From UBA4582 sp002389265 (GTDB lineage Bacteria; Pseudomonadota; Gammaproteobacteria; Pseudomonadales; Azotimanducaceae): a stretch of DNA of 64,000 nt. The stretch's first letter is position 1; each line of letters begins with the position of its first letter. The notes under the pieces were generated by a model. That model saw only the letters and a list, made by a program, of their open reading frames with translations. It was not told the origin of the DNA and ran no database searches. Position numbers and translations under genes: made by a program. Below, piece by piece: positions 37,054 to 46,256 of this stretch. The DNA is taken from positions 1 to 64,000 of the forward strand of contig CALSRT010000014.1 in the NCBI GenBank assembly GCA_943788825.1. Direction: 5' to 3'.

Positions 37054-37755
37054 ATGCCTGTGAACCGATTATTCAGCGTGATTTTTGTCTTTGCCTTGAT
37101 CCAGGGTTGCTCTCAAGAGCAATCCGCTGATCCACAGACTGAACTGGCGCACGACCAAGCACCGGCCGTCGCCGAGCAAACCGCAGTGGGATCAAGCGAG
37201 ACAGACAGGCAAGCTGACAAGGCACCGGACTGGCGTCAGCATCTAACCCAACCAGAGATGATGACCTTCGACGCCAACACCAATTACTATTGGGACTTGA
37301 CCACTAACGTGGGGGAGATGCGATTTCGCCTGTTCCATGCAACCGCACCCATGCATACCAGCAGCACGATCTTTCTCACTGAGCAGGGTTTCTATGACAA
37401 CCTGATTTTCCATCGGGTCATTCCTGGTTTTATGGCCCAAGGTGGTGACCCGACGGGCACCGGCAGAGGCGACCCAGGCTACAAATATGCCGGTGAATTT
37501 GCCGGTAATCTGTCCCACGACAAACCAGGATTGTTGAGTATGGCCAACGCCGGTCCCGACACTGATGGCAGCCAGTTCTTTATCACCTTTGTCGCCACGC
37601 CATTTCTCGATGGTAAACACACCCTATTCGGCGAGTTAGTCAGCGGCATGGAGACTCTGAAGGCACTTGAGGCGCGGGGCAGCCGCAGCGGCAAGACCAG
37701 CGAAACCCTGACAATCATCAAAGCCACAATTCATCAGGAACCAGCGGCGCAATAA
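37054..37755 (+). CDS. Lipoprotein peptidyl-prolyl cis-trans isomerase (cyclophilin type)
   Basis: The 233-residue protein starts with a lipoprotein signal peptide (FSVIFVFALIQGC, lipid-modified Cys about 19), then a Gln/Glu/Asp-rich linker to about residue 60 and a cyclophilin domain: NLIFHRVIPGFMAQGGDPTG, SMANAGPDTDGSQFFIT and LDGKHTLFGEL. The catalytic Arg is in FHRVIPGFM. It would assist folding of exported proteins at the membrane. The ATG at 37054 is annotated; a GTG two codons later is better spaced from the AGGA and may be the true start. Confidence 0.9.
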   Translation: MPVNRLFSVIFVFALIQGCSQEQSADPQTELAHDQAPAVAEQTAVGSSETDRQADKAPDWRQHLTQPEMMTFDANTNYYWDLTTNVGEMRFRLFHATAPMHTSSTIFLTEQGFYDNLIFHRVIPGFMAQGGDPTGTGRGDPGYKYAGEFAGNLSHDKPGLLSMANAGPDTDGSQFFITFVATPFLDGKHTLFGELVSGMETLKALEARGSRSGKTSETLTIIKATIHQEPAAQ

Positions 37756-37773
37756 GAGGTGAACAACACACTG

Positions 37774-37792
37774 CGCCCGAGACTACCGGGCG
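37774..37792. terminator. Hairpin between converging cyclophilin and tldE genes
   Basis: CGCCCG (37774-37779) pairs with CGGGCG (37787-37792) around a 7-nt loop, 5 bp beyond the tldE stop. No T-run is present on either strand. Confidence 0.4.
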
Positions 37793-37797
37793 TCGCC

Positions 37798-39126
37798 TTA
37801 ACCCGAGATCGCAATATCGGCGAATCGTATATGAGGCATCAGGGCAGACCGTTCCCAGTTCCAGTACTGCTGGTCACCAATCATCGAGATCTTTCCTAGC
37901 ATGTCATAAAAGTTACCGGCAACGGTGATTCCCCGCACAGCACGCACCCGCTCGCCGTTTTGACACAAGTAGCCTGAAGCGCCAAAGCTGAAGTTTCCTG
38001 AGATCGCATTCGCACCTGAGTGCAGCCCGGTCAGGTCCGTCAACAACAGGTATTCACCACCCAGCAGATCCTGAGCCAAATCCTCGCCCTTACCAATCTC
38101 CAGCTGATGCAAACCAACACCCATTGTTGATTTAGGGCCGCGGGTAGCATGCCCGGTGGTAACCAAATCAAAGAACGACGCCGTCGCGCTATTGTGAATC
38201 AAGGATGCCAAATTACCGTCGACAATCAGTGGCGTCGACTGGGTCGCCGCTCCTTCTGAGTCAAACAAAGCATAACCAAAACCGGCACTATTCAAGGGCT
38301 TATCGATAATATTCAAACGCCGATCAGCGATCAATTGACCGACCTTTTCGCGCATGGGGTTCACCCCATCTTTGGCTGACTTGCCGGAAAACATCATGGC
38401 AAAGGTGTGGAATAACTGGACCTGGGTTTCTTCGTCAAAGATGACATCATAATGACCACTGGCAACGGGCGTGCCCTCAAGCAGACCCAGACAGTTTTCA
38501 TGGGTTCGCGTCACGATCTGAGTCAAGTCTAGCTCACCGAACAAGCGCGCAGCCTGACCGACACCATCCATCGCATTTTTATCGCCGTCTTCCACTAACG
38601 CATAGGCATAGGCGGCGCACATACGGCTCTTTGAGTAGGCGCTTAAGCCGGCGCTGGAGAAGATATGACGCTCGCCGGTATTATCCTGGACACCATTATA
38701 GGGCACATTTTTGACCTTGTTCTTCGCCGCCAGATTGCGTTCCATCGCTAGCGCAAAATCAATTTGTGCATCAATACCAACATCCTCATGGGGACATAAG
38801 ACCTCGTCGTCGGTGTGCAATACGGCGGCGTTCGCGAGAATCGATTCGTGGGCATCCACCGCTGCGAAACTGGCGTTCAGCAAGGCCTGCTCCACCAGCG
38901 ACTTGAGCGCCTCCGTATCCGTGGCTTCACTGTATGCGGTACCGACTTTGCCGTCTTTGATGACCCGTAAACCCAGTATCTGACTGGAGCTTACCTTGTA
39001 TTCTTCCAGCGCTCCCTCTCGGGCTTTCAGAGACAGTGATTGCCCCTGATCGATAATCAAATCACCGCTGGCGCCAGCGGCTTTTACCAGGTCGAGTATC
39101 TGATTGGCATTCTGTTGCAGCGCCAT
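37798..39126 (-). CDS. pmbA: TldE/PmbA, non-metal-binding partner of the TldD/E protease
   Basis: The 442-residue protein has the U62 peptidase fold without the HExxxH motif found in TldD. It opens with ANQILDLVKAAGASGDLIIDQGQSLSLKAREG and ends in a Gly-rich barrel (GANAISGNFSFGASGYLCQNG). TldD and TldE form a heterodimeric metalloprotease in the cytoplasm that degrades unfolded peptides, matures microcin B17 and degrades CcdA in E. coli. The start codon overlaps the tldD stop by one base (TGATG), so translation is coupled. Confidence 0.93.
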   Translation of the reverse strand: MALQQNANQILDLVKAAGASGDLIIDQGQSLSLKAREGALEEYKVSSSQILGLRVIKDGKVGTAYSEATDTEALKSLVEQALLNASFAAVDAHESILANAAVLHTDDEVLCPHEDVGIDAQIDFALAMERNLAAKNKVKNVPYNGVQDNTGERHIFSSAGLSAYSKSRMCAAYAYALVEDGDKNAMDGVGQAARLFGELDLTQIVTRTHENCLGLLEGTPVASGHYDVIFDEETQVQLFHTFAMMFSGKSAKDGVNPMREKVGQLIADRRLNIIDKPLNSAGFGYALFDSEGAATQSTPLIVDGNLASLIHNSATASFFDLVTTGHATRGPKSTMGVGLHQLEIGKGEDLAQDLLGGEYLLLTDLTGLHSGANAISGNFSFGASGYLCQNGERVRAVRGITVAGNFYDMLGKISMIGDQQYWNWERSALMPHIRFADIAISG

Positions 39127-40511
39127 CAGGCATTACCTCCGACCAGGATATCATCGACTTTCAGGGTCGCCTGACCCACGGTCGTGGGTATTGAGCCCGA
39201 CACCGAGCCACAGGTGCCACTGGCCAGTGCAAAATCTTTACCCACCATGGAAATTTCCTTCAGTACCTTCGGGCCCGTGCTAATCAAGGTTGCGGCCTTG
39301 ATCGGGTAGAGAATCTTGCCGTTCTCAACGTAATAGCCCTCGGTGACCGCAAAGTTGAATTCACCAGTGCCCGGCTGAACGGAACCACCCCCCATATGGG
39401 AAGCGTAAATGCCCCGCTCCATGGAGCCGATCATATCGTCTAACTCAGCATTACCGGGCTCGATAAACGTATTGCGCATTCGGGACGCCGGGGCATATTT
39501 ATAGGATTCTCGTCGACCGGAACCGGTGCGGGCAAAACCCGTTTGCTGGGAACCGATCCGATCCACCAGAAAACTCGTGAGCTTACCGTCCTTAATGAGT
39601 TGGGTACGTTGTGAATCCAGACCTTCGTCATCGATATTGATGGAACCCCGCTCCTTGATCATGGTGCCATCATCAACCGCATTCACCACTGGGTTGGCAA
39701 TCATCTCGCCCATCTTGTCATGGAACACCGACGCTTTCTTGGCCACCGACGTGGTTTCCAACAGATGACCGCAGGCTTCATGAAAGATCACACCACCGAA
39801 GCCGTTACCCAGCACCACGGGCATACGCCCGGAAGGACAGGGTTTGGCACTGAGATTAACCAACGCCTGGCGCGCCGCCTCTTTACCCGCGGCCTCGCTG
39901 TTCATCCGCTCAACCAACTCCCAACCCATCAGACCACCATCGTTCCAGCTGCCCGTGGACTGCTCCGAGCCGTCAGAGGCAATCGCCACCAAAAATGCTC
40001 TTGTGTAGTTTCTAATATCACCAGTGTGCAGGCCTTCACTATTGAATAGCTCGATCTTCTGCTCTACCTGACCACAGGTACCACGGGTCTGCGAGATCAT
40101 GTTGCTCGCTGCTCTTGCGGCTTTATCCGTTGCCAACAGGAACGCCACTTTGCCGTCGACTTCTGGGTCTGTCGATAATATGCGATTTGCGGCATGCTTG
40201 TCTTCGACTCGCCGATAGTCAAAGTTTGTGAATGAGATTCGCGGATCCCGTCGGTCTTTCGCCGCCAGCTCTGAGACAATACGTTTCAGCTCGGCCTCTT
40301 CAGCTTTATTGGTATAGCCGTACAACACTTTGGTGCCATAGACTAAGCGCACGCCGACACCAAAATCGATACCAGACTGGACTGATTGAACGTGGCTGCT
40401 CAGGGTGCTCACCATATTGGTCTGACTGCGCTCAACAAACAGCTCTGCGAAGTCTGCGCCCAGCGAAATCGCGTGATCAATAACTGATTGTGCCAATGAC
40501 GTATTGAGCAT
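39126..40511 (-). CDS. tldD: TldD, metal-binding subunit of the TldD/E protease
   Basis: A 461-residue U62 peptidase with the zinc motif HEACGH (in FGGVIFHEACGHLLET, about residue 250), DDGTMIKERGSINIDDEG, and the C-terminal CGSVSGSIPTTVGQATLKVDDI. It carries the catalytic metal of the TldD/E complex. AGGG lies 7 nt before the ATG at 40511; a TTG directly before it is not needed. Unlike many genomes, tldD and tldE are adjacent here. Confidence 0.95.
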   Translation of the reverse strand: MLNTSLAQSVIDHAISLGADFAELFVERSQTNMVSTLSSHVQSVQSGIDFGVGVRLVYGTKVLYGYTNKAEEAELKRIVSELAAKDRRDPRISFTNFDYRRVEDKHAANRILSTDPEVDGKVAFLLATDKAARAASNMISQTRGTCGQVEQKIELFNSEGLHTGDIRNYTRAFLVAIASDGSEQSTGSWNDGGLMGWELVERMNSEAAGKEAARQALVNLSAKPCPSGRMPVVLGNGFGGVIFHEACGHLLETTSVAKKASVFHDKMGEMIANPVVNAVDDGTMIKERGSINIDDEGLDSQRTQLIKDGKLTSFLVDRIGSQQTGFARTGSGRRESYKYAPASRMRNTFIEPGNAELDDMIGSMERGIYASHMGGGSVQPGTGEFNFAVTEGYYVENGKILYPIKAATLISTGPKVLKEISMVGKDFALASGTCGSVSGSIPTTVGQATLKVDDILVGGNA

Positions 40512-40614
40512 CAAGTTTCCCTTACCTTAGTGTGAATGACCCTATTGTAGTGAATTGAACCCGGTGTTGGTATCAGCTGGGACAATTAATCCACTGTGTA
40601 CGAGTATGGAGCCT

Positions 40615-40745
40615 GAGTATGAACATGAGTGTGAACATGAGTATGAACATGACCCGAGATCAGCTGCCGGAGTCGCGGCATTCGCAATCCCAGCTCGATT
40701 GCCCCATGCCCGCGATTCGTCCAGCAAACCGTTCAGCAAACCGTT
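40615..40745. repeat. Two 12-bp tandem repeats upstream of tldD
   Basis: Three copies of GAGTATGAACAT (one change) occupy 40615-40650, and two perfect copies of CAGCAAACCGTT plus a partial third occupy 40722-40753. Because the units are multiples of three, both strands show short repetitive frames that need not be genes. Confidence 0.85.
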
Positions 40746-40785
40746 TAGCAAGTAACCCAAAATAGCCCAAGCCCTGGGCAACCCG

Positions 40786-42789
40786 TCATTGAGTGCGGGG
40801 CACTTGAAGGTTGTCGTTCAAGAAACTCAGCACAAGCTCCAGATAAGCCAGGCGATTTTCCACATCATAGAAGCCGTGACCTTCACGTTTGCGCTCGAAC
40901 CACTGGAAATCTTTACCGCTTTTGCCTAGCGCATCGCGTAAATCTTCCGCCTGGTGGAAGGGTGTTCGCTTATCCTGACGCCCATGGGCAATCAATACTG
41001 GCGCCTTCAATTTGCTGACCCCGTTGACTGGTGAGTAACGATAGAGCTCGTCTTGGTCATCACCCAAAGTCTCTTTGAAGAAATCTTCCCCTTGATACCA
41101 GCGCGAAGTGTCGCCATCCTTCACGAGCCGGTTCAGATCATAAACACCTGATGCAGCAATGATGCAGCGATACAGATCCGGCGCCAAGATACTGCTTTGC
41201 AGCGCAGAATAGGCGCCAAAGCTGGCGCCCATAATACAAACCCGGTCCTCGGCAGCTAAGCCCTGGGCAATAGCCCAGCGGGTACCTGTGATAATGTCCT
41301 GCTGCACATTCTGACCCCACTGGCGATTTCCAGCTTCCAAAAAATCGCGACCGTAACCGATCGAGCCCCGATAATTAATCCGTAGCACGCCAAAGCCTCG
41401 GGTCGACAACGCCTGCACCTCGCCATCATAACCCCAGTAATCTCGGACTCGCGGTCCCCCGTGAACCAACACCACCATGGGTGATAATGCAGCCTCAGGC
41501 ATGACATCACTAGCACTGGCGGCGTTCGATGGTGCCGGGGGCGTATAAAATCCAAATACCTGTGTGCCATCGAAGGATTCAAATTGTATGGGTCGTGTTT
41601 GAGCTAACGCGTTTGGATCCACAGTTGGACGCTTATGCATCAGAAAGGTGATGGATTCCTGCGCGACATCATAAAGGTAGTAGCTGCCAGCATCCGTGTC
41701 CGTACTGGTACTGACCACCCACAAATTGCCGTCGCGACTGCCACTGGTGATCGACACCATGTGGCCCTCGAATATGCCCAATAAGGTTTTGAAAACACTC
41801 GCTGCCGCTGACCCACTCTGAAAGATCACATAACTCGGGTAGCCATCGTCAACTCGCAATGCAAAGATTCGATCGCCCTCTTCGTTCGCAGCAGCATCAG
41901 AGATGTCGACATTATCGCGAGCATAGATCTTTTCAACACTAGAACCATCGAGTTTGAGTTTATACAGACCCACCTTGTCAGCCGCGACTCGGTCTAGAAC
42001 AAATACCGAACTGTCTTGCTCAGAAATCGCCAGCGGTCGGAACGACTCATCATAGAGATGATCTGGAAACTCGATCCACCCGGTAGTCTTATCAGGATAG
42101 GCGCTCACATGGATCGACCGGTCGTCCTTAACACTGGTCGTCAATCTGATTTGCCCGGCTTGGTCCGTAAAGAATCGGCCTGACCCATAGCGCGTCAATT
42201 TAATCGGTTTGTCTTGTTCACCGGTATAAATATTCAACCGTAGCGCAGCAGCCCGTTTGCTCCCATCGCGAGACATCTTCGTGGATGACACCAGAATATG
42301 CGTGTCGTCCGCGGGTAACAGATCCACTATCTCCGCCCAGGCATAGGCCGGACCCTTTTGCCTGCGTAATGCCAAGGTCGGACCGCCACCGGCGCGATAG
42401 CCATAAATTAGATCGCTGCGCGTACCATCATGATTCATCGCCATCAGTTGGCCATAATAGCTCGGCCGATTTTCGCGGCGCACCTCATTTAACTTGATAA
42501 CAATGCGGTCATCATTCGCCCAGTAATAACTGCCAAGATCGTCTTTACCGCTGACGCCATAACTGCCAACCAGTGAGGAATCCAGACGATTGAGCGTCAC
42601 GATTTGATGTTTGCCAGCCTTGAACAATCTCACGGCTAGATATTGACCATTCGGGGAAATCGTCACATTGGTGACTTCCGGGTACTCAATCAGGGCCCGC
42701 AGGCTAGCCGCGCTGGCAACCACCGGGCCACTGACGAACAGCAATAGGACAACCCATCGAACTAGTAGATTCTGGCTCACAGTATTCAT
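40786..42789 (-). CDS. S9-family prolyl-oligopeptidase-like serine peptidase, exported
   Basis: The 667-residue protein has a signal peptide (WVVLLLFVSGPVVASAAS), an N-terminal beta-propeller half and a C-terminal alpha/beta hydrolase. Nucleophile Ser is in MGASFGAYSAL, the acid in AHGRQDKRTPFHQAE and His in REGHGFYD; VLVHGGPRVRDYWGY marks the start of the catalytic domain. Such enzymes act in the periplasm as dipeptidyl or acylaminoacyl peptidases. The ATG at 42789 abuts AAGG; a GTG three codons later is better spaced and may be the real start. A 14-bp triple repeat lies 26 bp upstream. Confidence 0.9.
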   Translation of the reverse strand: MNTVSQNLLVRWVVLLLFVSGPVVASAASLRALIEYPEVTNVTISPNGQYLAVRLFKAGKHQIVTLNRLDSSLVGSYGVSGKDDLGSYYWANDDRIVIKLNEVRRENRPSYYGQLMAMNHDGTRSDLIYGYRAGGGPTLALRRQKGPAYAWAEIVDLLPADDTHILVSSTKMSRDGSKRAAALRLNIYTGEQDKPIKLTRYGSGRFFTDQAGQIRLTTSVKDDRSIHVSAYPDKTTGWIEFPDHLYDESFRPLAISEQDSSVFVLDRVAADKVGLYKLKLDGSSVEKIYARDNVDISDAAANEEGDRIFALRVDDGYPSYVIFQSGSAAASVFKTLLGIFEGHMVSITSGSRDGNLWVVSTSTDTDAGSYYLYDVAQESITFLMHKRPTVDPNALAQTRPIQFESFDGTQVFGFYTPPAPSNAASASDVMPEAALSPMVVLVHGGPRVRDYWGYDGEVQALSTRGFGVLRINYRGSIGYGRDFLEAGNRQWGQNVQQDIITGTRWAIAQGLAAEDRVCIMGASFGAYSALQSSILAPDLYRCIIAASGVYDLNRLVKDGDTSRWYQGEDFFKETLGDDQDELYRYSPVNGVSKLKAPVLIAHGRQDKRTPFHQAEDLRDALGKSGKDFQWFERKREGHGFYDVENRLAYLELVLSFLNDNLQVPRTQ

Positions 42790-42814
42790 CCTTGAACAGT
42801 GATGAGTAAATAAC

Positions 42815-42856
42815 GATTAGCAATCCATGATTAGCAATCCATGACTAGCAATCCAT
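42815..42856. repeat. 14-bp tandem repeat, three copies
   Basis: GATTAGCAATCCAT at 42815-42828 and 42829-42842, then GACTAGCAATCCAT at 42843-42856, with a decayed fourth start (GATTCGC). It is in the leader of the S9 peptidase. The remaining gap to 43136 shows no other structure I can name. Confidence 0.92.
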
Positions 42857-43136
42857 GATTCGCTAAAACAGGGGGCTCGCCTCGACAACCATCGCGCCCC
42901 GCAACTGCTTCACGCTAGCACAAGCCCCTCACCGGCATAAGCGGCAATCTCGTACATGCACCCAAGATCGCACGCCCCACTCCGTGCTAGTCCGAGCTTG
43001 CGGGTGCTTGTTCAAGCCAGCTCCGTACCCCTGAGGATTGCAGCCTCCCGCCCCAAGCGGTTACGCGCATTTCATCCCCAAATATCAGTTCAAGCTGTGG
43101 TATCGTGCTAATCTCATTCCTGCCAGTAAACCCGCT

Positions 43137-44369
43137 ATGAAGCATCAACACCCTAACGTCATGTGTTCATTCCCAGCCACCCGGGAAAGCCAGGTGACGT
43201 TTACTAACTATGCCCGCGCGCCCTTCAATACCTGGAGCTTCTGGAACATGGACTCGGTGGCCCATACGGCGATGTTGCCACGGGGTGGTGAGTTACCAAA
43301 GCTGGTGAGTTCAATTGATGCCAATTTGGGCCAACGCAAGATCAAAGATGCTAATGGTCATGAACTGACCCTCGACGGTCTATTAGAAGAACACCATGCA
43401 GACGGTTTTCTGATACTGCGTGACAATCAGATTCTGTATGAAAACTACTTCAACGGATTCTCAGAGCACAGTCGCCACATCTGGTTTTCCATGACTAAAT
43501 CTTTGGTCAGCGTCGCTCTGGGAGTCTTGATGGAGTCCTTCGACATTGACCTGAAGGCTTCGCCCGGACGGTATATTGAAGAACTCAGAGGCTCAGGCTT
43601 CGATCGCGCCAGTATTCAGGACGTGCTGAACCACGCCTCGGCCATTGCCTTCAAGGAAAACTATGTGGATCCCGATTCAGAATTCCTGCGCTACTACGCG
43701 CCGGCTTTGGGTTTAGCATTCGTGCCCGGCGCTCAAGACGCCCAGCCCGAAACCGCTGATATTTACGGCATTTATGACTTCCTCGAGAAATTCATTCAAG
43801 TGGACAGCGCGCAGCAACCGGGCGAACTGTTTGAGTACAACTCGGCTAACGCTGATGTCATTGGCTGGCTAATCGCGCGCCTGTCAGGCATGCCGTTGCA
43901 GGAGTTTATTGGCAAACATATCTGGTCTCGTTTAGGGACTTATCATGATGCCGCCATCGTCGTCGACCGGGCTTATATGCCGGTCGCCACCGGCGGCATG
44001 ACCAGCACTCTGAGAGATGCCGCCTTATTCGGCCAGCTCATTCTCAATCGCGGCCAGGCCAATGGCGAACAGCTGGTACCCGAAAAGTGGATAGATGAAA
44101 CCCTCAATCTGAATGCAGATGATCAGCAGCGATATGCCAAAAACACCCTATATGGCAACGAACCCTGGCAGTACTACAAGAATATGTGGTGGATTCTCGA
44201 TCCCGCAAAACAGGAGTACGCGGCAGTCGGTATACATGGTCAGGTTATTTACATCAATGGCTCGACGAATACCGTCGTCGCGCAGTTCTCGAGCCAGCCA
44301 TCAGCCTCTCAGGTGGGCTCGGTGGAGTTCCGCTCGAAGCTCATGGCCATTCGAGCAATCGCGGGCTGA
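43137..44369 (+). CDS. Serine hydrolase, class C beta-lactamase-like
   Basis: The protein, about 410 residues, contains SMTKS (SxxK nucleophile), the Tyr motif EYNSANADV and a late HGQ in GIHGQVIY standing for the KTG box. This is the beta-lactamase/transpeptidase fold used by esterases, D-aminopeptidases and 6-aminohexanoate-dimer hydrolase; WFSMTKSLVSVALG is closest to the latter group. No signal peptide is evident. The start is uncertain: ATGs at 43137 and 43161 are near where homologues begin, and neither has a good ribosome site. A paralogue lies at 56543. Confidence 0.8.
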   Translation: MKHQHPNVMCSFPATRESQVTFTNYARAPFNTWSFWNMDSVAHTAMLPRGGELPKLVSSIDANLGQRKIKDANGHELTLDGLLEEHHADGFLILRDNQILYENYFNGFSEHSRHIWFSMTKSLVSVALGVLMESFDIDLKASPGRYIEELRGSGFDRASIQDVLNHASAIAFKENYVDPDSEFLRYYAPALGLAFVPGAQDAQPETADIYGIYDFLEKFIQVDSAQQPGELFEYNSANADVIGWLIARLSGMPLQEFIGKHIWSRLGTYHDAAIVVDRAYMPVATGGMTSTLRDAALFGQLILNRGQANGEQLVPEKWIDETLNLNADDQQRYAKNTLYGNEPWQYYKNMWWILDPAKQEYAAVGIHGQVIYINGSTNTVVAQFSSQPSASQVGSVEFRSKLMAIRAIAG

Positions 44370-44423
44370 AGTCAGACCAGCGCCGGCCAACCAGTCCTCG
44401 AGACTGACCGAAGTACTGGCAGC

Positions 44424-45833
44424 TTAAGCCTCAAAAATCGATCGTAGATGGGAGTTCATCAGTTTGCCCGTGGGGTCAAGGGCTCGCCGCACTTCATGAA
44501 AGTCCTGCCAATGACGCGGGTAGATCTGCGCTAACGCCGCGGCCGTCATGGTGTGGATCTTGCCCCAGTGAGGCCGACCGCCATATTTCCAGAAGATCTT
44601 CTCAATCTCCGCGAATGGCGCCTTATAGTCCAGGTCACCGTATTGATGAATCGAGATAGTACAACCATCTTGACCTTCAAACATCGACAGCCAGATATCG
44701 TCCGCCTTCACGTAACGGAACTCGATAGGAAAACTTAAACCCAGCCCCTTGGACTTAATGGTCGCTAATATTTCTCGCGCACAAGTGACGCCCAATTCCG
44801 CGGGCACCGTATATTCCATTTCGCGAAACCGCATCAATCGTGGATGGCCAAACACAACATGGGAGGGCCCGGTTCGCACCATATCTGTTGTACCGCTAAA
44901 CGCTTGACTAAGAACGAAGTCATACAGATCGCTGCCGATGCCAGGAATCCAGGTCGTGGCTTCAAACACACCACGCAATGTATTGGCGCCATCGGGATCG
45001 TCTTCGCCCACAGCCACATCACCGGGTTGCCGAATATTGGTGGTAACGGTACTGCACAGTGTGGAGTAAGGCACCAGGTAGCATTCAAAATGCCGATTCT
45101 CTCGGCACAGCTGCTCCATGTTGTCGAACACGTCCTCGACCTTGGCGATCCCGTTAACCTCGGTCAGCTCGAACGGCGCTTGGTTCTGCAAGGTATATTC
45201 GCTGACCACGCCCAGCGCACCCACGTGGGTCAGCGCTGCTTGAAAGATATCCGGATTTTTCTCGGCACTGCAGGTCACCAGATCACCGCCGACAGTCGCT
45301 AGCTTAAGCCCAGTGACATAGGCACTCATAGACTGAAAATCCACGCCCGTACCATGCACAGCGTTCGCCAACGCCCCACCTAACGACGGGTAGTCCATAT
45401 CCGGCATATTCGGCAGGGCCTGATTAACAGGCGCCAACAAGGGCCCCAGGGCGTTAAGACGGGTACCGGCACGCACTGTCGCCTGCAACGTAACGGGATC
45501 ATGACTGACCAGACCGGTGAGTAGATCCGTGGATATCATACTGTCATCGGTGGTGGTCACGGCACTGAAGGAATGACCGGCACCCACTGGCCGGATCACC
45601 CCCTGAGCGACCTTGAGCGCCGAGATCAGTTCATCTTCGTTCGCGGGCGCGTAGCGCCACTGGGGTACACAAGCCTGGTTACCGGCCCAGTTGGTCCAGG
45701 GCAAAGGTTGGCCGGGGTTAAAGGGCAGCGGCGCCTGGGGTTCCGATCCACGGCCGCCACAACCGGCGATGGTACCCAAGGTCGCTGTCGCACCTAGGGC
45801 CAGAGTACTCTGGATAAATTGCCGACGCTTCAT
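44424..45833 (-). CDS. TAT-exported FAD-linked lactone oxidase/dehydrogenase (ALO family)
   Basis: The 469-residue protein begins MKRRQFIQ, a twin-arginine signal, with a possible lipobox TIAGC (Cys 25). The FAD domain has VRPVGAGHSFS, where His 87 corresponds to the residue that covalently binds FAD in gulonolactone and arabinonolactone oxidases. The C-terminal ALO domain ends with RPHWGKIH and LDPTGKLMNSHLRSIF. These enzymes oxidise aldono-1,4-lactones at C2, giving electrons to oxygen or cytochrome c. Its ATG overlaps the stop of the cytochrome c gene (ATGA), so the two are translationally coupled, which points to cytochrome c as electron acceptor (inference). Confidence 0.87.
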   Translation of the reverse strand: MKRRQFIQSTLALGATATLGTIAGCGGRGSEPQAPLPFNPGQPLPWTNWAGNQACVPQWRYAPANEDELISALKVAQGVIRPVGAGHSFSAVTTTDDSMISTDLLTGLVSHDPVTLQATVRAGTRLNALGPLLAPVNQALPNMPDMDYPSLGGALANAVHGTGVDFQSMSAYVTGLKLATVGGDLVTCSAEKNPDIFQAALTHVGALGVVSEYTLQNQAPFELTEVNGIAKVEDVFDNMEQLCRENRHFECYLVPYSTLCSTVTTNIRQPGDVAVGEDDPDGANTLRGVFEATTWIPGIGSDLYDFVLSQAFSGTTDMVRTGPSHVVFGHPRLMRFREMEYTVPAELGVTCAREILATIKSKGLGLSFPIEFRYVKADDIWLSMFEGQDGCTISIHQYGDLDYKAPFAEIEKIFWKYGGRPHWGKIHTMTAAALAQIYPRHWQDFHEVRRALDPTGKLMNSHLRSIFEA

Positions 45834-46180
45834 GGTGCCGTCCCCGAGCTGGAGTCATCTGCACGCGACACATGGCTAGGCAAGCCTGCAACGAGGCCCA
45901 CAAGGACCCTTAGATCCTCCTCATTGCAGGCACTGCAGTACCCCAGAGGCGGCATGCCACGAATCCCCAGGACCACATGATTCAGCGTCACTGCCGGATC
46001 CTGCAAGCGCACTGCCGTCCAATCCTCAAACCGACCCATTTGCGGTGAGCCTGTAGCCGGATTCGAATGACACTGCAAACAATTGTTGGCCAGTAGTTGT
46101 AGCTGACGCGCATTGGGTTCCGCACTGGCGTTAGCGCTCAACAGGCTCAATAGGATGGCTAGCCAGCCGCAGGTCTTCAT
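45830..46180 (-). CDS. Exported class I c-type cytochrome
   Basis: A 116-residue protein with a signal peptide cleaved near SANASA, one haem site CLQCH (Cys 34, Cys 37, His 38), a likely distal Met in GMPPLGY (about 76) and a CSAC pair (82, 85) like that of cytochrome c5. It would act as a periplasmic electron carrier. Start at 46180 is where the signal peptide begins. It lies 76 bp after the MBL hydrolase and overlaps the lactone oxidase by 4 bp. Confidence 0.88.
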   Translation of the reverse strand: MKTCGWLAILLSLLSANASAEPNARQLQLLANNCLQCHSNPATGSPQMGRFEDWTAVRLQDPAVTLNHVVLGIRGMPPLGYCSACNEEDLRVLVGLVAGLPSHVSRADDSSSGTAP

Positions 46181-46256
46181 CCAAACACCCAGAAAGCCGG
46201 TACAATTGGCAGCAGCCGGTATAGACCCCCTTATAGGCGGCATCATAGCTCGCGCG

